A stretch of DNA of 64,000 bases from Notospermus geniculatus (GCA_002633025.1 NMRB01000175.1:338219-402218), one strand, 5' to 3'. Positions 1 through 11,489 are shown, counted from the first letter of the stretch. Made by a program: numbers and translations. The notes: generated from the sequence alone by a model not told the origin.

Positions 1-344
1 GGACCCAAGAACAGAGCTTTGTAGGCCTACAGGCATGACAGGAGAATGGAAACCGAACATGGCACCTTAGAAGCAGACAAGCATGTTTTTAATCGTTTCA
101 TGTAAGAAATGACGTTTTTTATGTAAATTTCACAAAATGGGTCAAAATACATAAAAAACGTCGTTTCCAATTACGTAACTAGTCAAAAACTACAAAAAAC
201 ACGCTTTTTCGATTAAGAGGCACCGTCTTTCTATCTGTTTGTAATACATTTAAGGGTGTAAATCCAACCGTTCAAATGTTAGTTGTACATCCAGTCTCAT
301 TTTCCTGTACAAAATTCAGTTCTTGGGTCCAATGATAAAGTCAG
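1..344. repeat. fold-back element, copy 1 (left end outside window)
   Basis: Long inverted repeat. The start (GGACCCAAGAACAGAGC...) is the reverse complement of 300-330 (...TTCTTGGGTCC), and the arms continue inward for over 100 bp. A second copy lies at 12455-12804. Both copies share AATGATAAAGTC after the right arm, so the element probably includes those bases and its left end lies outside the window. The left arm carries an extra GGCCTA (24-29) after a TA that the right arm and the second copy lack. No coding capacity; a MITE-like non-autonomous element. Confidence 0.8.
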
Positions 345-1254
345 TTCCAAAAATTCAAACCTTAATAAAACATTTTCCCCAAAAGGGATTTATGGGGATT
401 TTTACTATGTGATTGAGGAGTCTTCAACAGACATAGTGACACATGTTTTGTTTATGTTTTAATTTTTTCCGGGTTTAGGCCTAACCCTTTTCCTATCAGT
501 CTACCAGAAGTGAATGACTTTACGACTTACTTATACATGTACTATCATTTTGTGTGTCTTTTTTGTTGTGCTCTCTCTCTATGTTGGAGGGCTGTGTATG
601 CGGAATAAAAAAAAGATCGTGTTGCTCAAGTATTGTTCAATGTTGTCAGTATACATGTGCGTGAAGATGTACACGCTGCTTCACCCTCACCTCGGGCCTT
701 TAGTGACGTAATGAATTTTTATGCAGTACACCTAAACCCTGGAAATCATACGAATAAAATATTTTTCAACCTGTAGTTTTTCGATCGGCGAACAGAAAAA
801 AAGAAAAGCCCGGTTATTTATCTTTATTTTATTGATTGTCCCTTGGCAACGCTTTGGAAATGCACAGTTTGATGTAGGCTAATAGCTTTCCAGGTCAATT
901 CTATCAGTATCATCAAGAATACTTATATATTCTTGGTATCATTCAGTGGAAAATGCGGGACTATCATAGTCCTGACATGGCCCTCTTATTGCCTTGACCT
1001 CCGATGGATGTCGGTCATCCATATCCGCGATGTGTCGGGTCGGATGCCTTCATCATATCTCCATGCAACGGTACATGTGCATGAACCTTCGTATGTACAT
1101 GTAACGTTGCACATTTTCCACTTTATCATATGACCCAGATTATATGGAAGTTGGTCGTCATGATCAAACGTGTCACGGACTTGTTATTGTGATAACACCG
1201 GTTACTCTTTCCAAAAATCAACATGCGTCTGAGAGCGTTTGGCACGGCATCAGA

Positions 1255-1264
1255 TCTCGCGAGA
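1255..1264. promoter_or_regulatory. TCTCGCGAGA palindrome
   Basis: Perfect TCTCGCGAGA inside the 12-bp palindrome ATCTCGCGAGAT. In animals this motif is a known core element of some TATA-less promoters. It lies about 2 kb upstream of the first candidate coding exon of locus 1. Promoter function is inference. Confidence 0.35.
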
Positions 1265-1793
1265 TCACGGTACGAAGCAATAAATTCTTCCATTGCAAAT
1301 GGGGTACCGGCAAACAAAAGGAGGCGCTGATCATCAACTCGGTTAAAACGCAGGTGCGCATGCCTTTGCGATTGTTGAACGTCATCAGCGGTCGTGCGTC
1401 ATTCTGACGTTACAAAAACTGCGTCATTCACAACCCATGACGTCGACCGTTCGCCTGTCGTTTACGCTAAAATGGTCAACTTTATCGATTAAATTCATCA
1501 TGTTCCCGCAGAGATTTTTGTTCAAAAGCCATAGATTTATTTTATCACTTCTGTACTTAATGATAGAAAATTAAAATCAGAAATTGAGTGCAATCTTTTA
1601 GTTATATTTGGCCTAGAACTGGGTGTGCTATTCAGAATTAATTGGAAAATAACGTTATAGCCTCACTTTCAATGACGCAGTTCTGACCGAGTTGATAGTC
1701 AGCGCCGCGTCGCGGATTAGGTCTGCCGGTACCTCATTGCGTTTCTAAATGGGTATCCGCCTTGAACGAGAAATCGGAACTGGAAAAACTACT

Positions 1794-1807
1794 GCGGAAG
1801 TGAGTCA
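1794..1807 (+). promoter_or_regulatory. ETS/AP-1 composite-like motif
   Basis: GCGGAAG followed directly by TGAGTCA. The first half fits an ETS core (GGAA) and the second is a perfect AP-1 consensus. Side-by-side ETS/AP-1 sites are a known enhancer arrangement. A chance match cannot be excluded. Confidence 0.3.
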
Positions 1808-2874
1808 TCTATACGTTTCGTTCTGCCTCCATCTCAAGAAGATGTTGATTTCCACGTTGTTACCGTCCATCAGTAGTTGTTACATGTACATTTTGGAGGT
1901 ATTCGTGGAATTTCCTGAGCGGAGCCCTGGTCAGATTCAGTAGACATATTGGTCGGCTGCAAAGCGTAGATCTACTACCTATCTCGCGATACCAGGTCGT
2001 CTGATCAATTTACAACGGGTGTGATACGTACATGAACACGAACACGTCTTCGTCTTCACTTAGACCTGTACAAATAAATGCATTGAAAAATGGTGGGCCT
2101 ATCGGGTGGTGTGAATTGATTTCTGTGTGTGGGATTTATTGGTAGGCCTAATTTTTTTCCACAAATGTACATCGCTATGTACGTCGCTATTGTTACATGT
2201 ACGCATTCCTATTAATGAATGGCAGCAATTCTTTTTGATCAGATCCGTGACTAAAAGGAAAATGTTCTGGAAGTAGCCTACTGGTTGAAGTGTTTCCTAT
2301 TTGGAAAGCATTACCCATATGGTCGGTGTGGCAGGAATCTCAGTCCGGTTTTATTGTTCAACGAGGGATTAGACTAGAGTACATGTACATGTATGTGGCT
2401 TTTGAAACCATGACCAATCGAACACGACCTTTGCAGACCATCAAACTACATGTATCTACTATTCCAGCATGCTATTACAATGGACAGGACATGCTCATTA
2501 CACTATTGCAGTGCACACCAGCGTGAATTTTATTACCTGGTTTAGAAATTGTTGGATTCCGTTTCTGAAGAGCTCCACTTGTTGACGGAATGCATGTGTA
2601 AATTATATGGTCTACATGTACTTTTCGATTTTTTACCCAATATTAATATATAAATAGTGAACTCTTGGCAGAGTCTTCAAGGAGTGCTATCGTTCATTCT
2701 GATTACAAATCATTAAATATCCTTATGTATGAAAATTTGCGGGTGTTACAAATTATTGCCTGTGGACAGTGGACAGGAGCTGAAACAGTGCTGTCAAATA
2801 ATAAGCAGGTAAAAAACAAAAGCAACAGGTATCGACTGAATCCTAAAAAATATGGTTACTTTTATGTTTTTCAG

Positions 2875-2939
2875 AAAATTCCTTCGGTAGATGTTCTACT
2901 GTATGAATTGGACAAGCTGTGAATGGTTGTCAAGCCAAG
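2875..2939 (+). other. candidate non-coding leader exon of locus 1
   Basis: Preceded by a pyrimidine-rich stretch ending TTTTTCAG and followed by the good donor CCAAG/GTAGGT. One frame encodes a short tail ending in TGA, so if used it is probably 5' UTR. It sits about 310 bp upstream of the next candidate exon on the same strand. Splice-site appearance is the only evidence. Confidence 0.3.
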
Positions 2940-3249
2940 GTAGGTATCGGACATTTTCTAAAGCGAGTGTGGCTAATTCGTGGACATGATTGAAGGCAGT
3001 TGAATTTCGAATTCAGCGACTGCTGGTTGACTGTTGAATATGGCGCAAACATGATAGAAATATTTGGTTGCTTCTAACGATATTCTTAAGTAAATGTGTG
3101 TAATGAATGTCACGTGTTACATCATAATACCACTGGCTGATCCGATTATGCTGTGGATTACCACGATGAATGAACTCGTCTTGTGTCGGATATCTTCAAT
3201 GCCCACCCTCATTCAACACCATTGTTCTGAGCTGAGTTCCATTTTTCAG

Positions 3250-3400
3250 CCTCGAGCTATGCAGAATAATCATACGGCCTGCCTACCAAACGAACCACTG
3301 TGCGTTAGTGTAGATGCTAAAGTGGCAGAACAGAGTGGAAATCTACCCGTTCAAGTCGCAAGAACAAGGCAGAATACGCCCCAGCAAGGTTTCAGCCAAG
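3250..3400 (+). CDS. locus 1, candidate coding exon
   Basis: Open frame flanked by an acceptor (CCATTTTTCAG before 3250) and a strong donor (CCAAG/GTAAGT at 3401). It encodes PRAMQNNHTACLPNEP... to ...QNTPQQGFSQ. The exon ends one base into a codon. The next exon, starting at 3718 after TCTAATTTCAG, supplies the other two bases (G+GT = Gly) and stays open for over 2.4 kb, so the phases agree. An internal ATG at 3259 could be the initiator if upstream sequence is UTR; otherwise the frame stays open upstream to about 3094. Product unknown; the segment is low in recognisable structure. Confidence 0.55.
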
Positions 3401-3717
3401 GTAAGTGCTGTAACAGTTGTCAAATTCTTTTTTTCAAGTAGAAAGCAAGTTCAAGTCGTTTCTCCAGGGTACTACGACGTTTCACCTTTCTGAGCGCTGC
3501 CATGTTTTCATTGTTTCCGGTATTTGGTGTGTTGTGTGCAGTTGCTATTGAATTGTAATTAAATCGATAGACTGGAAACCGTTAAGAAACTTTCGTTTTT
3601 TTGGTGCTACATGTATATCACGGAGTGCCGCGCCTTAGTAACATTACGCATAGCGGTTTTCAATATACATGTATGACCATTAGGACTTATACCGTCGTGA
3701 TTTCTCTCTAATTTCAG

Positions 3718-6207
3718 GTGCCTTACCTTCACCAGGCCTTTCCACCATTTACCAGCGAGTCGAAGTGTTAGTAAATGGCCAACAGCGAACTTTGCTCTTG
3801 CCTATGTCTGTGGTGAGCCGAACCGCGCCGATGGCCGACTCAACCATGAGCCGAACTCCAGCCTTGACGCTTGCTAATGCCCCAGTATTATCGGTACCAT
3901 ATGTATCATCGGGTACCACGCCTGTTGTTTCTTCATCTGTGTCCCCCATGTCGAATTTCCCTGGGCATCAACAGCCTTCGCAACCAGCGCCGATCATGAT
4001 TCCTACCCAAGGTACACAGGTTCTGAGCGGAGATACAACAAAAAACGTACTAGTAAATCAACCAGCTGCAGCTAAATCAACCGTGACGGGTACACCGTCG
4101 CCACCCAATCTAAACAATTTCTCCCCAAAGAAGAAATTCAAAATCAAGCGACACGTAAGCTCTCCTTCGGATGCCCAGCATCGCGTCATTGTCCCTAAAT
4201 CTGGACTAGCCAGTGGATTGAATGAAAATACCTCAATGCGAATTTCTGATGGACTGGCGGAAACCCGGCCTCGTCGTAGAAAGAAGAAACACAAGCATAG
4301 GCACGCAGGCGTTACAGATGCCAATCAACCTGTACTTGTCCCTAAAACTGATCATTCACCGACAGCAAGTGCAAAAACGAAACACGACTCTGTTCTTCCC
4401 CCAAAGGATGAATCGCACCCCACTGCTTCAAACGGATTACCGTTAAATGAAAATCATGCGACGCAAAATTCTCCATCAGTGCAGGAAATTCGTCGGCGTG
4501 TTCACCGGAGGAGAATGCTGATGGTTCAGCATTCGCAGAAGTCGGCGGCTGAGACCTCATCTTCCGACACTACCGGTACGGATCATTCCACTGACAGTGG
4601 GATCATGGAACATGGATCTAACGGTAAACTTTCACCGGAAATTATTCACAACAGCGCCGAGTCATTTCTTAGGATAGAATCTGTTTATAGCCTAAGTGAT
4701 GTTACTGATAAATCTGATATTGTTGGTCAGCTTCCAATGTTAGAGACAAAACAGTTGATAACTAAAAATGACAAAGCTGAAAGCCCCCTTTGTGCATCAG
4801 ACAGTAAAGCCAATGGGACTGTCAATCGAAATGGCCACGCCCCTACACCACCACCTGATGGTAAATCGGAACTTTCGAAGGAAAAGAGAGTCCGGTCACT
4901 GTTTTCTGCTCTCTCTGATCTTACTGGGTTTGACACTGATAGTTCAGGGTCTGAAAAGTATGGGATGTGTGAGACTGTTGCAGATGGGAAGATACACAAA
5001 GTGGATCCAGCATCAGGGAGTAAAGATGCTATTAAGGCCACGATAAACAATTCTGGCAATACCAGTGGGGTTGGTGCCTTGAAAACTGCAGAAAGCAATG
5101 GACAGGTTAAGGACTTAGATTCTGAAAAGGAAGGTGTTGAAAATAGGAAAGATGTATATGATGATTCTACTCGGTTACAGAACGCTGACACAGGCATAGC
5201 TGCCTGTACTGCTGGATTGAAAAATATACTGAAAGGTGTTGTTGAGTCGATCCAGCCACTGTCGAAGGAAAATGAGACTGAGAAAGTTGAACCAAAGGCG
5301 AACCAAACAGATGTTAACCCTTCACTGACTGGTATACGAAATGACAACGCTTTGTCTTCGAAAGTGAAAAAATCCCGTGGGAGGTCACTTGCTGACATCG
5401 TAAAGTCCTTAAGTACGCGTGTTTCGCCTCCGAGTGGTGGCCAAGTTGAAGGTGAGAAGGTGGATGAACAGAATATAGCTGAGACGGCCAGTCTTGGGCC
5501 CGGCTGTGAATTACGACCTGATGTCGATTTAGTGCATACTAAGCAGGAACAACGCGAATGTAATTCCGCTTCGAATCATAATCCCCTGCAAAACCCAGCT
5601 CCATCAGCTGCATCCAGCAGCAACGTGCTGCCTGATTCTGTCTTAAGTGACCCTGAAGTGAAGACAAACAGCAGCAACATAGATACAATGCCAGATGATG
5701 ACAGTTCCACCAAAGTTCCACCGAAATCGTGTGTTGTAGACACTGTGAACGATATCATCGAGGCAGTCTTGAGTTCTGTTGGAAGTTTTGAACTTGGTGA
5801 ATTCGACAGTCCGACAAAGCATGATTCGTATGAGATGTTATCTGACCCAGATGATGTTAATGATCCAGCACCAGATATGGAAATCAGTGATCCAGCACAG
5901 GACAAAAAAGGTGTGAAAATTGATGATTCAGCGCAGGACAAAAAAGGTGTGAAAATTGATGATCCAGCATCGGACGAAAACGATTTGAAAATTGATGATC
6001 CAGGAACAGATGTGAAAATTGATGATCCAGCAACAGATGTGAAAATTGATGATCCAGCATCAGGTGTGAAAATTGATGATCCAGCATCAGATGTGAAAAC
6101 TGATGATCCAGCATCAGACGAAAAAGATGTGAAAATTGATGATCAAGCATCAGACGAAAAAGATGTGAAAATGGATGATCCAGCATCAGATGTGAAAATT
6201 GATGATC
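3718..6207 (+). CDS. locus 1, large exon: basic, Ser-rich disordered protein, 3' end lost in gap
   Basis: Frame open from a splice acceptor (AG at 3716-3717) to the N at 6208, about 830 codons. It begins ALPSPGLSTIYQRVEVLVNG; the first in-frame start-like codon is GTG, so the true start is in an earlier exon. In order: a Pro/Ser/Thr-rich start, basic KKKFKIKRH (near 4130), a strong basic patch PRRRKKKHKHRH (4268-4303, NLS-like), RRRVHRRR (near 4490), STDSGIME (near 4585, resembling a beta-TrCP degron), a long acidic Ser-rich stretch, RGRSLADIVKSLSTRV (near 5380), then a DDPASDVKI-type tandem repeat from about 5860. No enzymatic domain, transmembrane segment or signal peptide is visible. Composition suggests a disordered nuclear protein, but I do not recognise the family. 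The end at 6208 is an assembly break inside the repeat, not a natural terminus. Confidence 0.85.
5860..6207 (+). repeat. in-frame coding tandem repeat (27/36-bp units)
   Basis: Codon-preserving repeat at the 3' end of the locus 1 exon. A 9-residue unit (DDPASDVKI) alternates with a 12-residue unit (DDPASDEKDVKI) and related variants (DDPATDVKI, DSAQDKKGVKI). About 11 units are visible before the N at 6208. It is strongly acidic with one lysine per unit. The copy number is probably truncated or collapsed by the assembly. Confidence 0.9.
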
Positions 6208-6208
6208 N

Positions 6209-6308
6209 ACGTTAACGACAACGTTATTTTTGTACCGAAAATGTAATATAAAATCGGTTAACAACGTTGTCGTAAAGTTTACGTTTATCGGTTGATTTCT
6301 TAACCTAC
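6209..6308. mobile_element. partial fold-back MITE (AACGTTGTCGT family)
   Basis: Starts right after the N at 6208 with ACGTTAACGACAACGTTATT and ends ...TTGATTTCTTAACCTACCC. Sequence matches the 7690-7836 and 11490-11644 elements, missing the left arm. It has no relation to the coding repeat on the other side of the N, so the N joins unrelated contig ends. Confidence 0.8.
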
Positions 6309-6902
6309 CCAAATAGACCTTCGTATACGTGTCTGTTATATTATAACTTAGGCTTAGATGTACATGTGTGTACCCCAATATATACTTGGCATACTAGTGG
6401 GTAGTAGGCATGCATGTGTAGGCCTACATGTAGCCTATGTATAGAGAAACCAAAACTTTCTTGCGAAACATGACATTCGTCAAGTTCGTGACAGCATTCA
6501 GCATGAACCGCTTATCTCTAGTGATTTTCCATGAAATTACAATGGTCGGCAGAAGTAGTTCCCATTGCCGGTAGTTTGAATGCCATCCACGGCAGATGCA
6601 AAACCGCCGCCACGGGAACTCCTCTTGCTGGGAGTAAACTGCGATGGAATTAGCGTTTTGGTCTTGCTTTCTCTGGACACCTGAATGAGACCCCCCTCCT
6701 CTTGTATGACAGGCCAGTGTGGACCTAATGTAACGTACTCACCATTTATTGGAAGAGGAATCATGAGGTATGAGCATTATACATGTACACGTAACATGTC
6801 ACTTTCAAATTGGTGGAGGGTCGATGCCGGACAAGTTGCGTTCCTCAGCCTATTCACCGCTGTGAATTTGTTGATTCGGGAATGGTTCCTATAGCGGTTT
6901 TT
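6309..6902. other. intergenic, nothing recognised
   Basis: No gene. Contains a TAGGCCTACATGTA chain at 6419-6432 and a TACATGTA near 6779. Small open frames on both strands are not protein-like. Confidence 0.5.
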
Positions 6903-7045
6903 CCACGGTACAATATTATTGCACAATACTAGTATGGGGCCCAAAATGGGTGTCATGTGCTTCTGGCATACATGGATGGGAGAAAGATTGGCAATAATAT
7001 TGCCCATTTTGATCCTCACATTGTGCAATAATATTGCACGTGGAT
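6903..7045. repeat. small inverted repeat with GCAATAATATTGC palindromes
   Basis: CACGGTACAATATTATTGCA at the left pairs with TGCAATAATATTGCACGTGG at the right, with a third GCAATAATATTGC palindrome in the middle. MITE-like; no coding potential. Confidence 0.65.
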
Positions 7046-7376
7046 AGGCCACTTATGATGACGGTAATTGTGCATTAATGTACGTGCGTGATCATGTCCA
7101 CCTCGGCCAACAAAGGACGGTCACTTGGAAAACTTCATGCTTGTGTAGGCCTATGTACAAGTATACTTTTTCCGAGCATTATGTAATTTAAGGTGTAAAA
7201 TCGTTTCCTAAAGTCTATTTTACATGCATTTTATACGAGAACGACCAATTTTTTTNACACGAGGCAATTTCATTGCTCATTGCAGCAACAACAATGCGCC
7301 CTGCGCGGTGAAACGCAAAAAACATGTACACTGTACCATGAGCAAATCCGCACACGGGGCAAAATTGTTGTCGATG

Positions 7377-7679
7377 AGCTAGGTACACACGTGTACGATT
7401 TTCCGACAGCGACAATGCGGCAGTACAGTACAACACATTGGCTGGTATTTATAAAAGTCAGCAAATGCTTAATTTTCTTAAGATTTGCACAGTGACGTCC
7501 GATGTAAATGTACTACAAAACTTGAATAAAAGCATTTGCTAGCTTTTATAAATATCACCCAATAGTCTTATAACCGTGCCGCATTCCTGTGTACGGACCA
7601 ATTCATTTTCCTACGATCGAATTTTTTGCCGTTGCCCTATTGTCGTTGTCGGAAAATCGTACACATGTGTACCTAGCTT
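7377..7679. repeat. fold-back element, about 300 bp
   Basis: The left arm GAGCTAGGTACACACGTGTA (then CGATTTTCCGACA) is matched by TGTCGGAAAATCGTACACAT at the right. Inner arms (TATTTATAAAAGTCAGCAAA versus TTTGCTAGCTTTTATAAATA) pair as well. Non-coding, first of three abutting fold-back elements. A single N lies upstream at 7256. Confidence 0.75.
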
Positions 7680-7689
7680 AATAGACAAT

Positions 7690-7836
7690 AGGGAGGTTTC
7701 GAAATCAAACGATAAACGTAAACGTTAACGACAACTTGATTTTTGTACCGAAAATGCAATGCAAAATCTGGTTAATTTGTAGTATGAAAAATAACGTTGT
7801 CGTAAAAGTTTATCGTTTGATTTCGAAACCTCCCCA
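7690..7836. mobile_element. fold-back MITE, complete copy
   Basis: Terminal inverted repeats GGGAGGTTTCGAAATCAAAC and GTTTGATTTCGAAACCTCCC with a nearly palindromic body. The left flank ends in TA. Relatives: 11490-11644 (complete) and 6209-6308 (partial). No open frame; non-autonomous. Confidence 0.85.
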
Positions 7837-7849
7837 TTAAAAAACACTG

Positions 7850-8004
7850 AGGGCCGTATATGCAGCAACGAAGATTATCTTGAACTCAGGTTGAGCCACA
7901 ATTTTTCAATTGTTCAGGTTTGCCAGGGCATTGATGTGCCAATGGAAAAGTTGTGGCTCAACCTGAGTTCAAGATAATCTTCGTTTGGTGCATACGGCCC
8001 TCTA
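7850..8004. mobile_element. fold-back MITE with GGGCCGTAT-GCA end
   Basis: GAGGGCCGTATATGCAGCAA at the left pairs with TTTGGTGCATACGGCCCTC at the right; the arms continue as GAAGATTATCTTGAACTCAG and so on for about 55 bp. Shares its end motif with elements at 35407, 39764, 52953 and 62252 but has its own stem sequence. Confidence 0.85.
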
Positions 8005-8283
8005 TGTACACCATTAATATAGCATGTTCTCAAACCTGCAAAAACACAAAAACTTGCCATGAAAATGTCTCAGCATAGTATTGTAGTATTTCAGTAATGT
8101 GCACTGAGCCTTGGCAAAATAGGTAAATGTAAGTCAGAAAAGTAAAAAGAGACTTTTATTGTCGACTCAACCTTGGGTCCAGGTATATGAGACATCATTT
8201 TTCACACTGTTGGGTATGCTCTATCATACCTGCCATGGCTGGAGCCGAGGTTTGGCCCAGAATGGGCATAATAAAAGTCTTAT

Positions 8284-8315
8284 TATGGTTTCCGATACTA
8301 GTATCGGAAACCATA
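8284..8315. repeat. 32-bp perfect palindrome
   Basis: A perfect palindrome centred on ACTAGT with half-arm TATGGTTTCCGATACT. Could form a cruciform or be a collapsed short fold-back. It lies just before the GTCT microsatellite. Confidence 0.85.
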
Positions 8316-8333
8316 TTGTTTTTGGTCGTGGTA

Positions 8334-8355
8334 TCTGTCTGTCTGTCTGTCTGTC
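8334..8355 (+). repeat. (TCTG)n microsatellite
   Basis: Five to six uninterrupted TCTG units. Confidence 0.9.
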
Positions 8356-8373
8356 ATTCAGTCCGCGTCTGTC

Positions 8374-8811
8374 ACACCTCAACTTGGCTACTTCAACAGC
8401 TACAACTCTGGAAACCTGACCTACCCCCAGGTAACTTGATACTGTGGACATGATGAGCTTACCATTTCAGGTCTGTGATACCCGGGTTATTACGTAATCG
8501 ATATATCAAAATATGATATATTGTCTGTCACAATCTAACTTGGCTACTTCAAGAGCTACAACCCTGTAAACCTGACCTACCCCCAGGTAACTTGACCCTG
8601 TCAACATGATGAGCTTACCATTTCAGGTCTGTGATACCCGGGTTATTACGTAATCGATATATCAAAATATGATCAATCTAACTTGGCTACTTCAACAGCT
8701 ACAACTCTGGAAACCTGACCTACCCCCAGGTAACTTGGCCCTGTCAACATGATGAGCTTATCATTTCATGTCTGTGATACCCGGGTCATTGCGTAATCGA
8801 TGATATCCAAA
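8374..8811 (+). repeat. tandem repeat, three units of about 143-156 bp
   Basis: Units begin with AACTTGGCTACTTCAA at 8381, 8537 and 8680. Each carries CCTGACCTACCCCCAGGTAA and TGTGATACCCGGGTTATTAC. Units one and two end in CGATATATCAAAATATGAT; the third diverges. Non-coding. Confidence 0.85.
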
Positions 8812-8841
8812 ATATCATGGTGAGATTTGATATGCAAATTT

Positions 8842-9640
8842 GATAACATGAGATAAGTCAGAACCTGGCGATGGTAGAAGCCTAAAACCTTCACCTACAC
8901 CTAGGTTATCAATGATGACCTTTCAGATTACGCAATGACCTTGAAGGTCAGAGGTCAAGGTCAAGGTCAAACTGTTCTAAAATGCAAATATGCTCAGAAT
9001 TTCAGGAAAAAACTAATTAGAAGCCCGCATTAACCATCTCCTATAGGTTTAATCAAGAATGCCTGTTCCAGTTACGCAATAATTCTCAAGGTCAGAGGTC
9101 AAGGTCACAATCAACCGTCACAGATAACATGAGATAAGTCAGAACCTGCTGATGGTGGAAGCCTAAAACCTTCACATACACCCAGGTTATCAAGGATGAC
9201 CTTTCAGATTACGCAGTGACCCTGAAGGTCAGAGGTCAAGGTCAAACAGTTCTAAAATGCAAATCTGCTCAGAATTTCAGGAAAAAACTAATTAGAAGCC
9301 CGCATTAACCATCTCCTATAGGTTTAATCAAGAATGCCTGTTCCAGTAACGAAATAATTCTCAAGGTCAGAGGTCAAGGTCACAGTCAACCGTCACAGAT
9401 AACATGAGATAAGTCATAACCTGCTGATGGTGGAAGCCTAAAACTAGGTTATCAAGGATGACCTTTCAGATTATGTGCAATGACCTTGAAGGTCAGAGGT
9501 CAAGGTCAAGGTCACACAGTTCCAAAATGCAAATCTGTTCAGAATTTCAGGAGTAACTAATTAGAAGCCTGCATTAACCATCTCCTAGGTTTAGTCAAGG
9601 ATGCCTGTTCCAGTTACGCAAAACTTCTCAAGGTCAGAGG
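8842..9640 (+). repeat. tandem repeat, about 280-bp unit rich in AGGTCA half-sites
   Basis: Units start with GATAACATGAGATAAGTCA at 8842, 9123 and 9398 (periods about 281 and 275 bp). Each contains two clusters of AAGGTCAGAGGTCAAGGTCA type, meaning AGGTCA hexamers spaced by 1 and 0 bases. An inverted and rearranged version of the unit is found at 13350-13738. Confidence 0.85.
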
Positions 9641-11489
9641 TCAGAGTAGCAACTCCATAACTTCAACTGGAACTTGGCTTGTGGTAGATTGGCTACTGTC
9701 ATCACGATCGGAAACCATTGACATCGCTCCGATGTCCTGTTCTTGTTGTATTTTGTGTGCAATATCCGCAAAAAGTTTAGCCTGGGCTCACTGCAGCACA
9801 TATGTAGCCCTACTGAGGAGGTGTTCATTCAATGGAAAACTTTTCATGAGAGTTTTGTGTTTTGCAGGTTTTAAAACATGCTGTATATCAATGGTGTACA
9901 TTTACTGTACATTCAGTGTTTGTCATTGCCCTTTGGTCCAACTTTGGCAATCTGTCTATGGCTGTTGCTGTGTGGTCTGTACAAGGATCAACAAGTCGGA
10001 AGTATGGGAAAATTCCACTTACCTCATACCGGCGTCCAGGGCCCGTCTTGGAGTCATTTTTTGCCCGCAGGTGTAGTCGGGTTAAAAGAGAACTGTCTAT
10101 TCTTAAAAAATGACCCTGACGAAGTCCAAATGGTAAAGTTGTACAGAGAGTCCTCACTAATACCATCTTCAGACCAATATGTTTGAGTCCCTCATGTAGC
10201 CTATCACGCGCACGATTGACCGATGTAAATGCCACCCAGTTCCACACTGTAACCCTGTCGTGCCCACAGCAGGCCAACGAAATGTACATGACTCCTTAGA
10301 TTGTAGAGCCAGTATAGCAAGACGGTGTTGTAGGCCTACTGTATTGTATTCCCTATGTCCAAGGTGGCAAGAGTTGTATTCATGAGTGATTTTACGAAAG
10401 CTCAAGATCATCTACAAAAGCCAGTGATTTGTATTTGTATTCCATTTTTAGCTCACCTGTGAGCTATAGTCGTCATGTGGTGTCCGCCGTCGTCTGTCGT
10501 CGTCCGTCGTAGTCCGTTAGCAGGGCACGTTTCGTAACCGCTGGGGCTATTGATCTGAAACTTGGTACATATATACCCCTAGGTCAGATGACCTATGACA
10601 CCAAGTTTCGGTCCCATTGGATTCTTGGCTTGGACACCAGGTGGCCAAAACCAAAAACACAAAAAGTGCAATAACTCCTGAACTAATGACTGGATCATCT
10701 CCAAATTTTTATCATAGGTGTATCTAAGTAGGATAAATACATGTAACATATATAACGGGTTTTTGATTTGACGTAACGTTACATGTACTTTACAAGGTCA
10801 TAGAGGTCAAAGTTGTACAAAAGTAACGAACCTGCCACAGTTCGTCTTTATTTCACGGAACGACTTCATATTTCGCATAAACGTGTATTAGAGAGGTACC
10901 TTCAAAAATACCGAGTTTCGGCCCGATCGAACATCCACTTTGGCCGCCAGGTGGTGTAACCTGAAAATCATCTAAGTGCAAAACTCAGGAACGGCTTGAC
11001 CCAGAGTGCGCGAACTTGAATGTACCTCCCTCTACATGTGGGTTAAGTTCGTTTCGTAATGGATATACTGGTTAGGAATCTACATTGTACATGTACATGT
11101 ATACTATACCGAGTGAAAATTCTTGCCCTAAATACAGATTGCCTGAAGGGCAATCTCTTTCACCGGGCAATGGTTTCTACTACACCTGGACCTGCCGCTT
11201 GCTAAGCGGACGTGACAACGACTAGGCTATCAGGCCAGTGATTGATGGTAGTATTGAAAGTGACAAGAGTTTAGGCTTAATACAATGTACCTGCGTAGGC
11301 TCACGTCATCATGTCCTGTCCCATCTATTCTTGCCCTCTTAACTTTGTCATAGCTTTCACGGACTTGGTAATTTTCAAGCTCTGCGTCGCTAGGGTGATT
11401 CTCCCATACCTCGACTTCATAAACAACCAATCAGGTGCGAAGAATTTAGGGTCTACCTGCGCATGCGTACTCCTATTTCAAGTCACTAC

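Larger units (their letters stand above)
345..2874. other. upstream region of locus 1, no confident gene
   Basis: No convincing exon. Short open frames here do not resemble proteins. The stretch holds several TACATGTA octamers (around 531, 1090, 1884, 2195, 2382 as a doublet, 2446, 2611) and possible regulatory motifs at 1255-1264 and 1794-1807. It could contain the promoter and first exons of locus 1. Confidence 0.5.

Noticed and set aside
3765-3767. GTG as start codon of the locus 1 protein
   Set aside because: The frame is open upstream to a splice acceptor at 3717 and the phase matches the 3250-3400 exon, so GTG is an internal valine.
5884-6378. Minus-strand repeat protein DHQFSHLMLDHQFSHL
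   Set aside because: Antisense shadow of the in-frame repeat in the locus 1 exon.
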